From: Treponema_C sp050937815
GTDB taxonomy: Bacteria > Spirochaetota > Spirochaetia > Treponematales > Treponemataceae
Direction: 5' to 3'
NCBI RefSeq assembly: GCF_050937815.1
Contig: NZ_JACDIJ010000002.1
Coordinates: 62,001 to 126,000 of the forward strand
DNA length: 64,000 nt
Shown: positions 1-9,201 of the stretch, piece by piece
Numbering within the stretch: position 1 is the first letter of the stretch
Layout of the letters: each line of letters starts with the position of its first letter
Notes under the pieces: generated by a model
Seen by the model: the letters and a program-made list of their open reading frames with translations, nothing else
What the model was told of the DNA's origin: nothing
The model's database searches: none
Made by a program: the position numbers and the translations under genes

Positions 1-459
1 ATCAAGTACTTCTACGCCGGTTGCTGCTGCATACGATAACGTGCTATAACCATTAGAATTGGTAAAGACAGAAACATCTACGTTATATTTAATCAACAAC
101 TCAAGTCCTTTTATATTATTATTTACAATGCAATTAAATATTATCGGCATATGTATTGTCGGTGATATCGCATCAGGATTTGCTCCTTTTTTTAATAGGA
201 ATTCTGCAATGTCGTAATGATTATAATATAAGGCTCCCTCCAAAGGATTTATCATAAATAACCCTTCAAGACCGTATTGTTCTACCGATCGGGGACCGAA
301 TCTTTTATAATATCTTTTTACACCCTCCAAATCTCCGTTTTCCAGATACTTTGAATATTCGGCAAAATCTTCCAATGTAGGAAACTCTTCCTTACAGGAA
401 ACAACCGACAAAACCGATATCGTAATCAGTACATATAAAATTATTCTTTTTACATTCAT
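1..459 (-). CDS. ankyrin-repeat lipoprotein, C-terminus cut by window edge
   Basis: The frame is open from an ATG at 459 to the window edge, giving 153 residues with the C-terminus missing. The N-terminus is a lipoprotein signal: a basic start (MNVKR), a hydrophobic stretch and a lipobox ending in VVSC with the cysteine at residue 22. The middle and end carry ankyrin-type helical repeats, such as NPLEGALYYNHYDIAEFLLKK and a repeat around GLELLIKYNVDV. Ankyrin repeats bind other proteins, so an envelope protein-interaction role is inferred; the partner is unknown. A GGGAG lies 11 bases before the ATG as a weak ribosome site. The start is well supported by the signal peptide; the full length is unknown. 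Confidence 0.72.
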   Translation of the reverse strand, partial: MNVKRIILYVLITISVLSVVSCKEEFPTLEDFAEYSKYLENGDLEGVKRYYKRFGPRSVEQYGLEGLFMINPLEGALYYNHYDIAEFLLKKGANPDAISPTIHMPIIFNCIVNNNIKGLELLIKYNVDVSVFTNSNGYSTLSYAAATGVEVLD

Positions 460-532
460 TTATTTACAGCTCCCGTTTCCATTATACCACATATTGTATA
501 TAGTCTCCATTTTATTTTCTTTTTTTTAATAT

Positions 533-579
533 GGACAAATTCACTTTTCAAAAGTGAATTTGTCCGTTATAATAAAACC
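533..579 (+). promoter_or_regulatory. perfect palindrome and leaderless promoter of the DUF4143 gene
   Basis: Two 16-base arms, GGACAAATTCACTTTT (533-548) and its exact complement (550-565), are separated by one base. Directly after the right arm is a consensus -10, TATAAT (568-573), only 6 bases before the ATG at 580. The palindrome therefore covers the -35/spacer region, where a bound repressor would block RNA polymerase. There is no Shine-Dalgarno. Autoregulation by the downstream protein is a guess. Confidence 0.75.
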
Positions 580-1752
580 ATGATACGGCGAAAGATAAAG
601 AAAACCTTTTTACAATCATTGCAATTTTACCCGATAACGATTGTTACCGGTCCGAGGCAGTCCGGGAAAACGACGTTTTTAAAAGATGTTTTGCCCGATT
701 GGAAGTATGTTTCCCTTGAAGACCCCGATATACGGGAATTTTGTAAAACGGATCCCAGAGGGTTTTTATCGTCGTTTTCGGAGCGTTCAATCATCGATGA
801 AGCACAGCGGGTTCCCGAGCTTTTCTCGTATTTGCAGACAAAAACGGATAAAACGGGAGATTCGGGACAATATGTCCTTTCCGGCTCTCAAAATTTTCAG
901 CTTATGAAGTCGATTTCTCAGTCGTTAGCGGGAAGATGTTCCGTTCTTAAACTCATGCCCTTTTCGCAAACGGAATTGCAAGAGGCAAATCTTTTGCATA
1001 AAAACGTATACGACTACATTTATACGGGCGGTTATCCGCGTATTTACGACAAACACATTCCGCCAGCAAGATATTATGCCGATTATTTTGAAACCTATGT
1101 ACAGCGGGATATACGAAACGTGGAAAATATCGGCGATTTGCAGCTTTTTACCAAATTTATAAAACTGTGTGCGGGAAGAATCGGGCAGCTTGTAAATATA
1201 ACCTCCTTGGCTAATGATTGCGGAATTTCGGCTACAACCGCGACAAGATGGCTTGCTTTGCTTGAAACAAGTTTTATAATCTATAAGTTAAAGCCCGATT
1301 TCAGGAATTTTACAAAACGTCTTACAAAGATGCCGAAAATATATTTTACGGACACGGGCTTAGCCTCTTATTTACTGGGACTGAAAAGCGGAGAACAGCT
1401 GTCTACCCACTATCTTCGCGGGAACCTTTTTGAAAACATGATTATAAACGGTTTTGTTTGTAATGAATATAATCGCGGGTTTGAACCGGATTTTTCCTAT
1501 TGGCGCGATAAAACGGGGCTTGAAATCGACTTGTTAAAAACTTCTCTTACACAAGAAGGAAAAGAAATTATTGAAGCCTATGAAATCAAGTCAGGAGAAA
1601 CGATGAGCTCCGATTATTTTTCCAATATGGAAAAATGGGCAAAATTTCCGGGAAACACGAACAATACCAAAACCCTTATTTATGCCGGAGAACAGTCCTT
1701 TACTACGCAATACGGAAAAGTTATGTCGTGGAATAACCCGTTATATCTTTAA
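580..1752 (+). CDS. AAA+ ATPase with DUF4143 domain
   Basis: This 390-residue protein has an N-terminal AAA_14 ATPase with Walker A GPRQSGKT near residues 24-31 and a Walker B-like SIIDEAQ near 70. A winged-helix-like middle (SLANDCGISATTATRWLALL) is followed by a C-terminal DUF4143 domain, a PD-(D/E)XK-nuclease-like fold, with LRGNLFENMI and GLEIDLL. Members are common, often multicopy and often laterally spread in gut and oral bacteria; their cellular role is not settled. The ATG lies 6 bases behind a TATAAT, so the mRNA is probably leaderless. The 3' end overlaps the convergent tcdA gene by 32 bases. Family assignment is firm; biological function is not known. Confidence 0.88.
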   Translation: MIRRKIKKTFLQSLQFYPITIVTGPRQSGKTTFLKDVLPDWKYVSLEDPDIREFCKTDPRGFLSSFSERSIIDEAQRVPELFSYLQTKTDKTGDSGQYVLSGSQNFQLMKSISQSLAGRCSVLKLMPFSQTELQEANLLHKNVYDYIYTGGYPRIYDKHIPPARYYADYFETYVQRDIRNVENIGDLQLFTKFIKLCAGRIGQLVNITSLANDCGISATTATRWLALLETSFIIYKLKPDFRNFTKRLTKMPKIYFTDTGLASYLLGLKSGEQLSTHYLRGNLFENMIINGFVCNEYNRGFEPDFSYWRDKTGLEIDLLKTSLTQEGKEIIEAYEIKSGETMSSDYFSNMEKWAKFPGNTNNTKTLIYAGEQSFTTQYGKVMSWNNPLYL

Positions 1753-2422
1753 TTACTTCGCTTGCGATAAGAAGACCGGCGGAGGCGGGAACAAAGGCGA
1801 TACTTGCGGGCGGTTTACATGAAATGCGGGGCACTTCGGTTGAAAAGACGGTTTTAAGAGAGGCGATGCCGCGTTTTTTTAATTCGGTGCGTATAACGCG
1901 CGCGAGGGGGCACACCCTTGTTTTAAAAATATCGGCGGTTTCAAAGCGCGAGGGGTCGAGCTTGTTACCCGTTCCCATAGAGCTGATAATCGGAATATGC
2001 AGGCGCCGTGCCGTTTCTATTAAAAGCAGTTTTGAGCTTACCGTATCTATCGCGTCCACAATGTACGAGCAGTCCGCAAGGTGTTTTTCAACTTCTGCGG
2101 CATTTTCCGCCGAATAAAAAAGGTTTAAGCAGGTAAGCTGCATATCGGGGGCTATATCCGTAACGCGGTTTTTTGCCGCTTCGGTTTTAAATTGGCCGAC
2201 GGTGGAATAAAGGGCTAAAAGCTGGCGGTTTATGTTTGAAGGACTTATGCGGTCGTTATCGACCAAAACAAAGTTTTTGACGCCGCTTCGGGCAAGGGCT
2301 TCGAGAACGTAGGAACCGACGCCGCCCAAGCCGAACAGGGCGACTTTCGCGTTGTTCAGCTTTTGAAGGGCGTCTTTTCCGATGAGGGTTTCGGTACGGC
2401 TTAAGGGCGATTCGGCTTCCAC
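1721..2422 (-). CDS. tcdA: tRNA threonylcarbamoyladenosine dehydratase
   Basis: The 233-residue protein is a ThiF/E1-like adenylyltransferase of the TcdA (CsdL/YgdL) type. It cyclises threonylcarbamoyladenosine at position 37 of ANN-decoding tRNAs in an ATP-dependent reaction. The nucleotide-binding GLGGVGSY is at residues 31-38, followed by VLVDNDRISPSNINRQ, which carries the ATP-contacting Asp and Arg, and by VDAIDTVSSK. The length matches the family. It reads toward the DUF4143 gene and overlaps its 3' end by 32 bases. Nineteen bases separate it from the upstream pepF gene on the same strand, so the two may be cotranscribed. Confidence 0.9.
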   Translation of the reverse strand: MEAESPLSRTETLIGKDALQKLNNAKVALFGLGGVGSYVLEALARSGVKNFVLVDNDRISPSNINRQLLALYSTVGQFKTEAAKNRVTDIAPDMQLTCLNLFYSAENAAEVEKHLADCSYIVDAIDTVSSKLLLIETARRLHIPIISSMGTGNKLDPSRFETADIFKTRVCPLARVIRTELKKRGIASLKTVFSTEVPRISCKPPASIAFVPASAGLLIASEVIKDITGYSTT

Positions 2423-2441
2423 GTTTTAAGCTTCCGGTGTT

Positions 2442-4277
2442 TTATTTTTTGAGCGAGGCGGCGTATGCCTTTAATTCTTTTAATTCTTCGGCAAAGACGC
2501 GTATGCCTTGTGCCCAAAAATCCTTCGATTCGATATTAAAGCCCGCTTTGCGGCATACGGTTTCGCAGGAATAAGAGCCCGTATCTTTAAGTAAGGCGGT
2601 ATATACTTCGGGGAAGGATGAGCCTTCTTTTTCAAAGCGCGCGTACAGGGCAAGGGCGAATAATTGACCGAAGGCATAAGGGAAGTTGTAAAAGTCCAGC
2701 TCCGGTATATAATAATGGCTTTTTACCGCCCACATATAGGGATGGCGCTCTTTGGAAAGGCCGTTTCCGTAGGTATCGTTTTGCGCCCTTGCCATAAGCC
2801 GGCAAAAATCCGCCGCGGACAATTCGGATTTTGAACGTTCTTCAAAAACCGAGCGCTCAAAATAAAAACGGCATAAAATATCGACCAATACCTGATTGCC
2901 GTCGGACAAGTGCATTTCAATCAGCTTTGCCCGCTCAAAGCCCGAAGTTTTTGAAAGCTGATCCTTCATAACGATGGTTTCGGCAAAGATGCTGGCGGTT
3001 TCGGCGAGGGTCATCGGGTACAGGGTTTGCGGATAGTCCAAGTCTTTGACGCACCATCCGTGATAGGCATGTCCCAGTTCGTGGGCGAGGGTGGTAACGT
3101 CGGAAAAGGTTCCCGTAAAGTTGGACAAAACGCGGGTTACCTTGTGGAAGGGAAAATCCGTGCAGTATGCGCCGCCGACTTTTCCGCGCCGCACTTGGGC
3201 GTCTATCCAGTTGTGCTCAAACGCATGGCGGGCGAAGTTTCCCATATCTTCGGAAAAAGATGAAAAACGTTCTATAATATACTTTTTTGCCTCGTTAAAG
3301 GTCCACACCTTTTCGGCGTGCGGCTCCGAACCGTGCTCGGGATTTGTTCCCTTCGTTTTATTTTGCGGCGCTTTTAAAGGAGCGAATATATCGTAAAAGG
3401 CGCATTTTTCAATACCGAGCAGTTTTGCCTTGGTTTTCATATAGGAGCGCCACATGGGCAAAGCGTCTTCCATTGCGCCGATAAGGGCATCCAGAGTTTT
3501 ACGGCTCATGCGGCATTCGAACAAGCTGCGCTCTATCGCCTCTTTCCAGCCGCGCCGTTTGTTCAGGCTGATGGTCGCCGCTTTGAGGTTGTTTAAAGAG
3601 GCTGCAAAGGCGATTTCGTTTTGCTTTAAAAGCGCCGTTTCTTTTTCGTAGGCGGTTTTCCGTATCTTTCGTTCTGCGGCGTAGGCTTCGTTGCGCAGTT
3701 CGTTAAAGGTTTTACCCGTTTCCGTATCGACGGCGTTGGAGATGATTTGTTCCTGTAAGCGGCTCCATGCGTCGGCGCCGAAACGCTGTAAATCGTTTGC
3801 AACGCTTTCTTCTTTATCCGACATTTGATGTTTTTGAGCTTTTACGGCTTCTTCCAAAATAAAGCGGTATTTTTCATGTTGTGGAAAACTTGTGTAAAAC
3901 TTGTCGAGTTCTTGTGCATGTGCGGTTAAAATGGCGCGGAACGAACGGTCAAGCTCTTTTGCTTTTAAACCTTTTTCCTGTAAAACCGAAACGGCGTTTA
4001 AATACTGAGTATTTGTCGTATCGGTTGTATAGGCAGCATTTGCATAGGATAAAAGCGATTGGTATAAAGCGCCGGTTTCATTATGCAGCATTAAGGTTTT
4101 TTTTAGCCACAGGGGAAAATTGTCGTCTTTTTTGTTGTCTAAAAGGCTTTTTTGCATTGCATTAAAGCCTTTTTCCAAATTTTTTAAAGCACGGCGAAAA
4201 TCTTCTCCTTCAACGGAAGAATAAATCGAAGATAAATCCCATTTGGGCGCTTTTATTTTAGACTGTGTTTTTTTCAT
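2442..4277 (-). CDS. pepF: oligoendopeptidase F family M3 metallopeptidase
   Basis: This 611-residue cytoplasmic zinc peptidase of family M3 cleaves short peptides, probably imported ones. The zinc site HELGH lies at about residues 399-403 in TLAHELGHAYHGW, and the third ligand should be the Glu in the downstream ETASIFAE segment. The start at 4277 is chosen because AGGAG stands 8 bases before that ATG; a longer frame to 4319 adds 14 residues without a better ribosome site. There is a short polar insertion around residues 303-325 (NKTKGTNPEHGSEPHAEK). Peptide use fits the amino-acid-fermenting lifestyle of treponemes, which is an inference. Confidence 0.92.
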   Translation of the reverse strand: MKKTQSKIKAPKWDLSSIYSSVEGEDFRRALKNLEKGFNAMQKSLLDNKKDDNFPLWLKKTLMLHNETGALYQSLLSYANAAYTTDTTNTQYLNAVSVLQEKGLKAKELDRSFRAILTAHAQELDKFYTSFPQHEKYRFILEEAVKAQKHQMSDKEESVANDLQRFGADAWSRLQEQIISNAVDTETGKTFNELRNEAYAAERKIRKTAYEKETALLKQNEIAFAASLNNLKAATISLNKRRGWKEAIERSLFECRMSRKTLDALIGAMEDALPMWRSYMKTKAKLLGIEKCAFYDIFAPLKAPQNKTKGTNPEHGSEPHAEKVWTFNEAKKYIIERFSSFSEDMGNFARHAFEHNWIDAQVRRGKVGGAYCTDFPFHKVTRVLSNFTGTFSDVTTLAHELGHAYHGWCVKDLDYPQTLYPMTLAETASIFAETIVMKDQLSKTSGFERAKLIEMHLSDGNQVLVDILCRFYFERSVFEERSKSELSAADFCRLMARAQNDTYGNGLSKERHPYMWAVKSHYYIPELDFYNFPYAFGQLFALALYARFEKEGSSFPEVYTALLKDTGSYSCETVCRKAGFNIESKDFWAQGIRVFAEELKELKAYAASLKK

Positions 4278-4534
4278 ATAAACTCCTGTTAAAAACCCGG
4301 CGGTAAAATCCGCCTGCATATAAACGTTTTATTCTTTATCATATACCGATTTAAAGCTTTGGGCAACAGCCTGTCGTTTGTTTATACCGAGCACCGTCTT
4401 TTTTTCTTTGTGGAAAACCTGTGGAAAATTAAGCTGCAAAAAAACAGCCGAACCGGGTCAACGTACATCGGCGTTTGATGACGGCTTACGTGTTTTTATG
4501 GAAAAAAAATTCATACTGTGATATACTGAATTTT
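4278..4534 (+). promoter_or_regulatory. divergent pepF/glgX region; extended -10 of glgX at 4519-4527
   Basis: This 257-base gap holds a TG-A-TATACT extended -10 (TATACT 4522-4527) whose end is 7 bases before the glgX ATG, again predicting a leaderless mRNA. I found no convincing -35. Further upstream, TGTGGAAAA occurs twice in tandem (4409-4417 and 4420-4428); it is one base from an inverted DnaA box but without further context means little. Confidence 0.55.
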
Positions 4535-6667
4535 ATGCTTGAATTTATCGTACAAAACGGAAAACCGGTTCCCTTCGGAGCAAACCCGACCGATAGGGGG
4601 GTAAACTTTTCCGTATTTTCACGCAGCGCCGAATCGGTTTCTTTGGCTATTTTTAGCAATCCCCAAGATAACAAACCCTGTCACATTTTTAATCTTGATC
4701 CGCATCAAAACCGCACAGGCGATATTTGGCATATTCATATTCACGGCCTTAGCGCCGGAGCCTTGTATTTGTATCAAGTTGACGGCCCCTTTGATCCGGA
4801 AAAGGGACACCGTTTTGATAAAAGTCAGTTTTTAATAGATCCGTATGCAAAAGCTTTAACCGATTCTTCTTTTTTTGCATTTAAATACAATGAGAAAAAA
4901 AAGAAGGAAAAGGCTCTTTGCGAAAAAGACGGGCATTTTTTTGTTATGCCGAAATGCGTGGTTATCGACGACGATGATTTTGATTGGCAGGGCGATAAAC
5001 CGCTCAACTATCCTCTGCAGCACAGCATTATCTATGAAACGCATTTAAAAGGTTTTACGCAAAATACGAATTCGGAAGTTAAACAGCGGGGAACTTACCG
5101 CGGATTTATTGAAAAGATACCGTATTTGAAGAGCTTGGGAGTTACATCGGTAGAATTTTTGCCGGTGCAGGAATTCGATGAAAATGAAAACACGAATATC
5201 AACCCGAAAACAAAACAGATTTTAAAGAATTATTGGGGATACAGTACCATTTCTTTTTTTGCTCCGAAGGTCGGTTACGCCGCCGATAAAAATCCGGGAG
5301 CATGCGTGGCCGAGTTTAAAGAAATGGTACGCGAAATGCATAAAAACGGCTTGGAAGTTATTTTAGACATTGTGTTCAATCATACCGCCGAAGGAAATGA
5401 AAAAGGGTTTACTTTGAATTTCCGCGGCTTTGAAAATTCCGTTTACTATATGCTTGAAGAAAAGGACAAGCGGTTATATAAAAATTTTTCCGGCTGCGGT
5501 AATACGATGAACTGTAATCATCCGGCGGTGCGTACCTATATTATCGATTGTCTTCGATATTGGGTAAGCGAAATGCATGTGGACGGTTTCCGCTTTGATT
5601 TGGGTTCGATTTTGGGGCGCGATACAAAGGGGCGCTTGATGGAAAATCCTCCTATGCTTGAAAGGATTGCCGAAGATCCCCTTTTGCGCAATACAAAAAT
5701 TATAGCGGAAGCCTGGGACGGCGGCGGAGCCTATCAAGTGGGAAGTTTTCCCGGCGGCCGCTGGGCGGAATGGAACGACCGCTTCCGCGACGATATCCGC
5801 CGTTTTTGGCGGGGCGATAAGTTTTTTACGGGAGGAACCGCGACCCGTCTTGCGGGAAGTTCCGATTTATATTTACGCGACGGCCGGAAACCCTTTCATT
5901 CGATTAATTTTTTAACAAGCCATGACGGATTTACTTTAAACGATTTGGTTTCTTATAAACAAAAACACAATAAAGCAAACGGAGAAGACAACAGGGACGG
6001 CTTGGATAATAATTACAGCTGCAATTACGGACATGAAGGTGCGTCCGGCGATCCGGAAATAGAAAGCGTCCGCAAACGGCAAATAAAAAACATGATTTTA
6101 ACATTGTTTTTATCGCAGGGAACGCCCATGCTTTTAGGCGGAGATGAGTTTAGGCGGACGCAAAACGGCAACAACAATGCCTATTGCCAAGACAACGAAT
6201 TGTCTTGGTTCGATTGGGATTTGAAAAACCGCCATGAGGATATTTTTAGTTTTACCCGTAAGGCAATTGCGTTCAGAATGCGGCATCCGGCGTTTCGCCG
6301 CCCGGAATTTTTTCTCGGACAGGATCTTTCCGAAAACAACGTACCCGATATTTCCTGGTTCGATCACAAGGGAAATATTTTTAACTGGGATAAACAAGCG
6401 CACTTTCTTGCCTGTCTTATAGACGGAAGCAAGGTGGAAATACACAGTGAAAAAGACGATAACGACTTTTATCTTATGTGCAATGCGGGAAAAGAAACCT
6501 TACATGTAAAAATTCCCGACGCACAACCGGGTAAAAGGTGGTACCGCTGCGCCGATACTTCTTTTGAATCGCCGAATGATTTTTTTGACAAAGACAAAGA
6601 AGCCGTTTTAGATGAAAGCGAGTACGCGTTATGCGGCAGAACAATGGCCGTTTTAATTGCAAGGTAA
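4535..6667 (+). CDS. glgX: glycogen debranching enzyme GlgX (isoamylase type)
   Basis: This 710-residue GH13 enzyme hydrolyses alpha-1,6 branches of glycogen or limit dextrin in the cytoplasm. An N-terminal CBM48-like domain (GVNFSVFSRSAESVSLAIF) precedes the TIM barrel. The catalytic residues can be read: nucleophile Asp about 355 in DGFRFDLGS, acid/base Glu about 392 in IIAEAWD, and the transition-state Asp in FLTSHDGFTLNDL. ATG 4535 is preferred over the upstream 4475 start because the CBM48 alignment begins here and a TG-TATACT -10 ends 7 bases before it. It is followed 22 bases later by glgP, so debranching and phosphorolysis are co-expressed. Confidence 0.93.
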   Translation: MLEFIVQNGKPVPFGANPTDRGVNFSVFSRSAESVSLAIFSNPQDNKPCHIFNLDPHQNRTGDIWHIHIHGLSAGALYLYQVDGPFDPEKGHRFDKSQFLIDPYAKALTDSSFFAFKYNEKKKKEKALCEKDGHFFVMPKCVVIDDDDFDWQGDKPLNYPLQHSIIYETHLKGFTQNTNSEVKQRGTYRGFIEKIPYLKSLGVTSVEFLPVQEFDENENTNINPKTKQILKNYWGYSTISFFAPKVGYAADKNPGACVAEFKEMVREMHKNGLEVILDIVFNHTAEGNEKGFTLNFRGFENSVYYMLEEKDKRLYKNFSGCGNTMNCNHPAVRTYIIDCLRYWVSEMHVDGFRFDLGSILGRDTKGRLMENPPMLERIAEDPLLRNTKIIAEAWDGGGAYQVGSFPGGRWAEWNDRFRDDIRRFWRGDKFFTGGTATRLAGSSDLYLRDGRKPFHSINFLTSHDGFTLNDLVSYKQKHNKANGEDNRDGLDNNYSCNYGHEGASGDPEIESVRKRQIKNMILTLFLSQGTPMLLGGDEFRRTQNGNNNAYCQDNELSWFDWDLKNRHEDIFSFTRKAIAFRMRHPAFRRPEFFLGQDLSENNVPDISWFDHKGNIFNWDKQAHFLACLIDGSKVEIHSEKDDNDFYLMCNAGKETLHVKIPDAQPGKRWYRCADTSFESPNDFFDKDKEAVLDESEYALCGRTMAVLIAR

Positions 6668-6689
6668 ACAGTATAACAAGGAGATACAA

Positions 6690-9134
6690 ATGGACTTTGA
6701 CATTTTTGCTTTTGAAAAATCCGTAAAAAATCGTTTAAAAAAACAATATGATACGGATTTACATGCAGACAATCATGATGTATACGATGCGGCCGCCGCT
6801 GCTGTGTTGGATGTGATTATGGAAAACTGGAAAAAAACCCGGCTGGCGCATCAAAAGGATAAGGTTCGGCACATCTATTATTTTTCAGCGGAATTTCTTA
6901 TGGGCAGGGCGTTGAGCAACAATTTAATCAATTTGCGTATAAAAGACCAAGCGGTAAATGCCTTGGAAAAAATGGGGTTTAACTATAATACAATAGAAGA
7001 GCAAGAACCCGATGCGGGACTGGGAAACGGCGGTTTGGGACGGCTTGCCGCTTGTTTTTTGGACTCGCTTGCGACATTGAATTATCCTGCCGTCGGCTAC
7101 GGTATACGTTACCGCTACGGTATGTTTGAGCAGCGCATAGAAAACGGCTTTCAGGTCGAATATCCCGATAATTGGCTGAAAAACCGCGACCCGTGGGAAA
7201 TACGGCGCAGTGATTTGGCTGTGGAAGTTCTTTTCGGCGGATCCGTTTCGGTTCGCCATGAAGCCGACGGCCGAGACTATTTTTCGCTTGAAAACGCCGA
7301 ACGGGTAACGGCAACCCCCTACGATACGCCGATTGTCGGATACGACACAAAAACGGTAAATACGCTGCGTCTGTGGGAAGCGTCTTCGCCGGAAGGCTTT
7401 GATTTGCAGCTTTTTAACGATATGCACTATAAGCGCGCCGTCGAAAAACAAAATTCCGCCGAAGATATTTCCCGTGTGTTGTATCCGAACGACAACGGCC
7501 CTTCGGGAAAAGCGCTGCGTTTAAAACAGCAGTATTTTTTTTGCTCTGCAAGCTTGCAGGATATGATTCGCTCTTATACCGCCGTTTACGGACAAGATTT
7601 TTCGAAATTTGCCGACCTTCACGTCATTCAATTAAACGACACACATCCGGTAGTTGCGATTCCCGAACTTATGCGTCTTCTTATGGACGAGCATCGGTTG
7701 GAGTGGGATGAAGCGTGGGCTGTTGTAACCAAAACCTTTGCATATACGAATCATACGATACTTGCCGAAGCGTTGGAAAAGTGGCCCATCGATATTTTTC
7801 AAGGGTTGCTGCCGCGTGTGTATCAAATCGTAGAAGAAATAAACCGCCGATTTCTTTCGGATTTACGCACCCGGTTTCCCGACGATTACGATAAGCAAAA
7901 CCGTATGAGTATTATACGCAACGGAATGATTTATATGGCATGGCTTGCAATCCATGCTTCTTTCAGTGTAAACGGAGTTGCGGCCCTTCACTCCGAAATT
8001 TTGCGTACGCAAGAATTAAAAGATTGGGCGCATCTTTATCCTGAAAAATTCAATAACAAAACAAACGGTGTTACACAGCGCCGCTGGTTGTTGAGCGCAA
8101 ATCCGCGACTTGCTTCTTTTATTACAAAATACGCCGGAAGCGGCTGGGAAACGGATTTGTCTGTTTTAAAAAATCTCGAAACATATATCGACGATACGGC
8201 GGTATTAAAAGAACTGCTCGAAATAAAACAGCAAAATAAAGAAGATTTGGCCGCCTGGCTTAAGGCGACACAAAACGAGTTTTTGGATCCCGAATCGATT
8301 TTCGACGTACATATAAAACGCTTGCACGAGTATAAACGCCAGCTTTTAAATGTTTTGCATATTATATACTTATACAATCGTATTTTGGACGACGAAGATT
8401 TTAATCCGCCTGCCCGTACCTTTATTTTCGGTGCAAAGGCGGCATCCGGATACCGGCGCGCCAAAGCAATTATAAAATTAATAAATGCCGTTGCCGTAAA
8501 AATAAATACCGATAAACGGGTGCGCGGAAAAATTCGGGTTGTTTTTGTGGAAAATTACCGCGTAAGCGCCGCCGAAAAAATCTTCCCCGCCGCCGATGTG
8601 TCCGAACAGATTTCCACTGCCGGAAAAGAAGCATCGGGTACGGGCAATATGAAGTTTATGCTGAACGGCGCTTTAACGCTGGGAACCCTGGACGGAGCAA
8701 ATATAGAAATCGTTGAAGAAGTTCATGAGCAAAACGCTTTTATTTTCGGTTTAAAAGCCGACGAAATTCTTGCGATGGAAAAAGCGCAGTCTTATAATCC
8801 CCGTGCATACATCGACCGTAATGCCGGTCTTGCAAAAGCCCTGCAGCAGCTTACCGACGGAACGTTCGGCGATGCGCGGCCTTTTTTTCAGGAATTGTAC
8901 GATTCGCTTGTGTACGGCGTAGACGGGCAGAGGCCGGATGTATACTACGTCCTTGCCGACTTTGACGCCTATTGCCGCGCACAGGAAAGCGTTGCCGCCG
9001 CCTATACGGACCGTGAAGGCTGGGCAAAAAAAACGCTTTTGAACATTGCCCGCTGTGCTAAATTTTCGTCCGACCGAACAATAGAAGACTATGTGCGTGA
9101 TATATGGAAACTTAAAAAGATAAAAATTGATTGA
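6690..9134 (+). CDS. glgP: glycogen/starch/alpha-glucan phosphorylase
   Basis: This 814-residue GT35 phosphorylase releases glucose 1-phosphate from the non-reducing ends of glycogen. The segment VHIKRLHEYKRQ and the PLP-binding block EASGTGNMKF are intact, with the Schiff-base lysine at about residue 655. N-terminal landmarks include GLGNGGLGRLAACFLDS. AAGGAG is positioned 8 bases before ATG 6690; a frame extending to 6657 overlaps glgX and lacks such a site. It forms an operon with glgX. The length matches typical bacterial phosphorylases. I see no sign of the mammalian-type N-terminal regulatory extension. Confidence 0.95.
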   Translation: MDFDIFAFEKSVKNRLKKQYDTDLHADNHDVYDAAAAAVLDVIMENWKKTRLAHQKDKVRHIYYFSAEFLMGRALSNNLINLRIKDQAVNALEKMGFNYNTIEEQEPDAGLGNGGLGRLAACFLDSLATLNYPAVGYGIRYRYGMFEQRIENGFQVEYPDNWLKNRDPWEIRRSDLAVEVLFGGSVSVRHEADGRDYFSLENAERVTATPYDTPIVGYDTKTVNTLRLWEASSPEGFDLQLFNDMHYKRAVEKQNSAEDISRVLYPNDNGPSGKALRLKQQYFFCSASLQDMIRSYTAVYGQDFSKFADLHVIQLNDTHPVVAIPELMRLLMDEHRLEWDEAWAVVTKTFAYTNHTILAEALEKWPIDIFQGLLPRVYQIVEEINRRFLSDLRTRFPDDYDKQNRMSIIRNGMIYMAWLAIHASFSVNGVAALHSEILRTQELKDWAHLYPEKFNNKTNGVTQRRWLLSANPRLASFITKYAGSGWETDLSVLKNLETYIDDTAVLKELLEIKQQNKEDLAAWLKATQNEFLDPESIFDVHIKRLHEYKRQLLNVLHIIYLYNRILDDEDFNPPARTFIFGAKAASGYRRAKAIIKLINAVAVKINTDKRVRGKIRVVFVENYRVSAAEKIFPAADVSEQISTAGKEASGTGNMKFMLNGALTLGTLDGANIEIVEEVHEQNAFIFGLKADEILAMEKAQSYNPRAYIDRNAGLAKALQQLTDGTFGDARPFFQELYDSLVYGVDGQRPDVYYVLADFDAYCRAQESVAAAYTDREGWAKKTLLNIARCAKFSSDRTIEDYVRDIWKLKKIKID

Positions 9135-9151
9135 TATGGAAAAAGCGCAGC

Positions 9152-9180
9152 TTTACATAAAAAAGAATTTTGTTTAGAAT
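9152..9180 (+). promoter_or_regulatory. sigma-70-type promoter of the protease-barrel gene
   Basis: TTTACA (9152-9157) and TAGAAT (9175-9180) are 17 bases apart, and a GGAGG ribosome site follows just before ATG 9202. This marks a separate transcription unit after glgP. Confidence 0.6.
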
Positions 9181-9201
9181 ATAACAAACCAGGAGGTTAG
9201 A

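Noticed and set aside
2442..4319. A pepF start at 4319
   Set aside because: The extra 14 residues contain no family sequence and AGGAG stands in front of 4277 instead.
4409..4428. Two tandem TGTGGAAAA elements resembling DnaA boxes
   Set aside because: The match is one base off consensus, there is no AT-rich unwinding region and no dnaA/dnaN gene nearby, so I do not call an origin.
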